A stretch of DNA of 15,230 bases from Solobacterium sp. GTDB lineage: Bacteria > Bacillota_I > Bacilli_A > Erysipelotrichales > Erysipelotrichaceae. A program made the translations under genes and the position numbers. Of the stretch, positions 12,829 through 15,230 are shown in pieces (positions within the stretch are counted from its first letter, which is position 1; every line of letters starts with the position of its first letter). The stretch is taken from the NCBI GenBank assembly GCA_017419465.1, contig JAFOLE010000006.1, positions 1-15,230 on the forward strand, written 5' to 3'. The notes under the pieces are model-generated. The model was not told the DNA's origin. It saw nothing but the letters and a program-made list of their open reading frames with translations, and did not search any database.

Positions 12829-13617
12829 ATGGACATACTGGAACAGCTCACCGATCATGCAAGAGAACGCGTGGAAGAAAAGAAGCGGATCATACCGCCC
12901 GGGGAGATGAAGCGTCTTGCGGACACAGTAAAGCCGGCAGCCCGGATCTCCTTTGCGGAAGCGCTGGCAAAACCGGAGATGAGCTTCATCTGTGAATGCA
13001 AGAAAGCATCACCGTCCAAAGGGCTGATCGATCCGGAGTTCCCTTACCTGCGGATTGCCAAAGACTATGAAACCGCAGGAGCGGATGCGATCTCCTGCCT
13101 GACCGAACCGAAATGGTTTCTGGGACGGGATGAGTATCTGCGGAAGATTGCCGGGATGGTTCGGATTCCGGTTCTGCGGAAGGACTTTACGGTAGATCCG
13201 TACATGATCTATGAAGCAAAGGTTCTTGGCGCATCCGCGGTTCTGCTTATCTGTTCGATTCTTTCTCTGGAGGAACTGAAAGATGATCTTCAGCTGGCGG
13301 AAAGCCTTGGACTTGATGTCCTGACAGAAACCCATGACGAAGCGGAAATCGAAATGGCAGTCAATGCCGGTGCGAAGATTCTCGGGGTCAATAACCGGAA
13401 TCTCAGGGATTTCACCGTCGATATTCACAACAGCATACGCCTTCGGGCATTGGTTCCGGATCATATCCGGATGGTTGCGGAAAGCGGCATCCGGACACGG
13501 GACGACATTCTCACCCTCGAACAGGCAGGCATCAGCGGAGTGCTCATCGGAGAGGCTCTCATGAACGCAACAGATAAAAGAACAATGCTCAGAGAGCTGA
13601 AAGGAGAACCGTTATGA
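12829..13617 (+). CDS. trpC: Indole-3-glycerol phosphate synthase
   Basis: A 262-residue enzyme of tryptophan synthesis that closes and decarboxylates CdRP to indole-3-glycerol phosphate. It has the single-domain (beta/alpha)8 length. Key residues are in place: E56 and K58 in CECKKASPSKG, K118 in VLRKDF, E168 in TETHD, N189 in VNNRNL, E218 and S219 in AESGIR, and the phosphate site near GVLIGEAL. The ATG at 12829 is chosen because CGGAGG (12815-12820) precedes it and the in-frame upstream codons lie inside the T-box and terminator. It is the first gene after the T-box and its stop overlaps trpD as ATGA. Confidence 0.96.
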   Translation: MDILEQLTDHARERVEEKKRIIPPGEMKRLADTVKPAARISFAEALAKPEMSFICECKKASPSKGLIDPEFPYLRIAKDYETAGADAISCLTEPKWFLGRDEYLRKIAGMVRIPVLRKDFTVDPYMIYEAKVLGASAVLLICSILSLEELKDDLQLAESLGLDVLTETHDEAEIEMAVNAGAKILGVNNRNLRDFTVDIHNSIRLRALVPDHIRMVAESGIRTRDDILTLEQAGISGVLIGEALMNATDKRTMLRELKGEPL

Positions 13618-14639
13618 TCCGCGAAGCAATTGAAAAGATTTCCAACAAAGGCGACCTCACGTATTCCGAAGCCTATACCGTCATGAATGAAATCATGTCA
13701 GGTGAAACCACACCGACCCAGAATGCCGCATTTCTTGCGTCCCTGTCGACCAAGAGCACAAAGGCGGAAACCATTGATGAAATATCCGGCTGTGCCGCTG
13801 CGATGCGTGAACATGCAACAGCGGTAACGCATGAAGGCATGGAAGTGCTGGAAATCGTCGGAACCGGCGGAGACGGCGCACATTCCTTCAATATTTCCAC
13901 CACAGCCGCATTTGTGATTGCGGCTTCCGGCATCAAGGTAGCCAAGCACGGAAACCGCGCAGCTTCATCTCTCAGCGGAACGGCAGACTGCCAGGAGGCA
14001 CTGGGCGCGAATATCAATCAGGATCCTGCGCAGGCTGAGGATCTTCTGAAACGGGTCGGAATGTGTTTCTTCTTTGCGCAGAAATATCACAGTGCCATGA
14101 AATACGTTGGTGCAATCCGGAGAGAACTTGGCTTTCGCACGGTATTCAATATTCTCGGACCGCTCACGAATCCTGCAAAACCGGAATACTTTGTGCTTGG
14201 TGTATATGATGAATATCTGGTCGAGCCGCTGGCCAAGGTACTCGACAAACTCGGTGTAAAGCGCGCATTTGTCGTCTACGGACAGGAAAAATTGGATGAG
14301 ATCTCCGCGGTCGGACCAACTACCGTATGCGAACTCAAGGACGGCTATTACCGCACCACGGTAATCCGTCCGGAGGACTTCGGATTGAGCAGCGGGGAAA
14401 AAGAAGAACTGGTCGGAGGAACACCGCAGGAAAATGCGGAAATCACCAGAGGTATTCTTAACGGCTCGATCCGTGATACGAAACGGAATGCGGTTGTCCT
14501 GAATGCAGGTGCTGGTATCTTCATCGGCGGGAAAGCGGATTCCTTTGAAGAGGGTGTCCGTATGGCAGAAGAACTGATCGATAACGGCGCGGCATATCGG
14601 AAGATGGAACAGTATATTGCGGAGACGGCAGCCTTATGA
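13614..14639 (+). CDS. trpD: Anthranilate phosphoribosyltransferase
   Basis: A 341-residue enzyme that transfers phosphoribose from PRPP to anthranilate. The PRPP-binding loop VGTGGDGAHSFNIST is at residues 82-96, KHGNRAASS at 111-119, and the conserved FRTVFNILGPLTNP in the middle. Length is standard and there is no fused glutamine amidotransferase domain, so the TrpG partner must be elsewhere. The residue after KHGNRAASS is Leu where Lys is common; this is probably neutral. It overlaps trpC and trpF by four bases each (ATGA), so all three are translationally coupled. Confidence 0.97.
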   Translation: MIREAIEKISNKGDLTYSEAYTVMNEIMSGETTPTQNAAFLASLSTKSTKAETIDEISGCAAAMREHATAVTHEGMEVLEIVGTGGDGAHSFNISTTAAFVIAASGIKVAKHGNRAASSLSGTADCQEALGANINQDPAQAEDLLKRVGMCFFFAQKYHSAMKYVGAIRRELGFRTVFNILGPLTNPAKPEYFVLGVYDEYLVEPLAKVLDKLGVKRAFVVYGQEKLDEISAVGPTTVCELKDGYYRTTVIRPEDFGLSSGEKEELVGGTPQENAEITRGILNGSIRDTKRNAVVLNAGAGIFIGGKADSFEEGVRMAEELIDNGAAYRKMEQYIAETAAL

Positions 14640-15230
14640 CATTTGTAAAACTATGCGGCCTTCGAAGCTGGCGCGATGCGCTGGCATTCAATGAATCCGG
14701 CGCGGACCTTGCGGGCATGATCCTGTCACCGGGATACCGCCGGTCGATCACCTGCGGAAGCGCAAGAGGAATCCGTCAGGCGCTGCGGGATGATATTCCC
14801 TTATGCGGTGTCTTTGTGAACGCGGAGATCGGCCGGATCGTTTCGTACACCGAACAGGGACTCATTGATGTGATTCAGCTTCATGGTCAGGAAAGCAATG
14901 ACTATATCGATACGCTGCGCGTTCATTGTCCGCTTCAGAAAATCATCAAGGCATTTGTGGTGAAGAATGCCTCCGATATTGAACTGGCAAACCACTCCCA
15001 TGCGGACCTTGTTCTGCTGGATGGCGGAACAGGACAGGGAGGCGGATTTGACTACAGCCTGCTGGAAGGCATGCGGCGGCCATACGTGCTTGCGGGCGGA
15101 CTGAGCAGTACAAATGTCGCAGCGGTAATCCGCCGTTATCATCCCTATGGGGTTGATACCAGTTCGGGCATTGAGACGGACGGAAAAAAAGACCCGAAGA
15201 AAATGACCGCATTTGTGGATGCAGTGCGGA
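14636..15230 (+). CDS. trpF: Phosphoribosylanthranilate isomerase (3' end beyond the window)
   Basis: The first 198 residues of the enzyme that converts N-(5'-phosphoribosyl)anthranilate to CdRP. FVKLCGLRS at the N-terminus carries the catalytic Cys (C7). CGVFVN, DVIQLHGQE, VLLDGGTGQGGGFDYS (with the catalytic Asp), VLAGGLSSTN and GVDTSSGIETDGKKDPKKM follow in family order. TrpF proteins are about 200-210 residues long, so only a few residues are missing at the right edge. The frame has no stop before the end. It is third in the operon, joined to trpD by an ATGA overlap; trpB and trpA would be expected next but are not in view. Confidence 0.95.
   Translation, partial: MTFVKLCGLRSWRDALAFNESGADLAGMILSPGYRRSITCGSARGIRQALRDDIPLCGVFVNAEIGRIVSYTEQGLIDVIQLHGQESNDYIDTLRVHCPLQKIIKAFVVKNASDIELANHSHADLVLLDGGTGQGGGFDYSLLEGMRRPYVLAGGLSSTNVAAVIRRYHPYGVDTSSGIETDGKKDPKKMTAFVDAVR

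Noticed and set aside
1..15230. CRISPR arrays, insertion sequences, rRNA genes
   Set aside because: No regularly spaced long repeats, no transposase reading frames and no rRNA-like segments were seen on either strand.

Overview
The window looks like a Bacillota (Firmicutes) chromosome of moderate GC content. The signs are a T-box leader on a trp operon, Rae1/YacP-type and TetM-type proteins, Shine-Dalgarno sites of the AGGAGG type, and extended -10 (TGnTATAAT) promoters. Erysipelotrichia or Clostridia would fit, but the sequence does not decide the genus.

Region 1 (1 to about 2572) is more AT-rich and is one end of an integrated mobile element. On the minus strand an operon runs out of the left edge: a small DNA-binding protein (probable excisionase), a winged-helix protein that may initiate replication, and the first 207 residues of a tyrosine integrase. 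A Cro/CI-like repressor is divergent. Between them is a compact switch made of two related operator sequences and two overlapping promoters, and the repressor message appears to be leaderless. The element stops a few bases from the 3' end of a tRNA-Thr(GGT) gene, the likely attachment site.

Region 2 (2573-5051) is ordinary core genome: tRNA-Thr, maf (nucleotide pyrophosphatase), a divergent sugar-nucleotidyltransferase-like gene, tRNA-Arg(CCG) and a TetR-family regulator, with clear terminators between them.

Region 3 (5052-7773) is the most interesting part. A TetR-family gene is divergent from a stretch with its own promoter, a possible 17-codon ORF and an intrinsic terminator (about 120 nt, either an attenuator or a small RNA). 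After it comes an 825-residue gene that fuses a TetM/EF-G-like ribosomal GTPase to a C-terminal Rae1/YacP-type NYN ribonuclease domain. Both halves belong to families that act at the ribosomal A site, so a single-protein ribosome-clearance and mRNA-cleavage factor is a reasonable hypothesis.

Region 4 (7846-10616) is a tight three-gene cluster: an SSB-like OB-fold protein with an acidic tail, the 4-alpha-glucanotransferase MalQ, and a CpXC zinc-ribbon protein. Region 5 (10697-12415) is a secreted, membrane-anchored protein with a Pro/Gly-rich segment and a probable beta-helix.

Region 6 (12457-15230) is a tryptophan biosynthesis operon led by a tRNA-Trp-sensing T-box (specifier UGG, acceptor-binding UGGC). 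Its genes trpC-trpD-trpF are joined by ATGA overlaps; trpF runs off the right edge with nearly all of its length present. Unusually, the operon opens with trpC rather than trpE.
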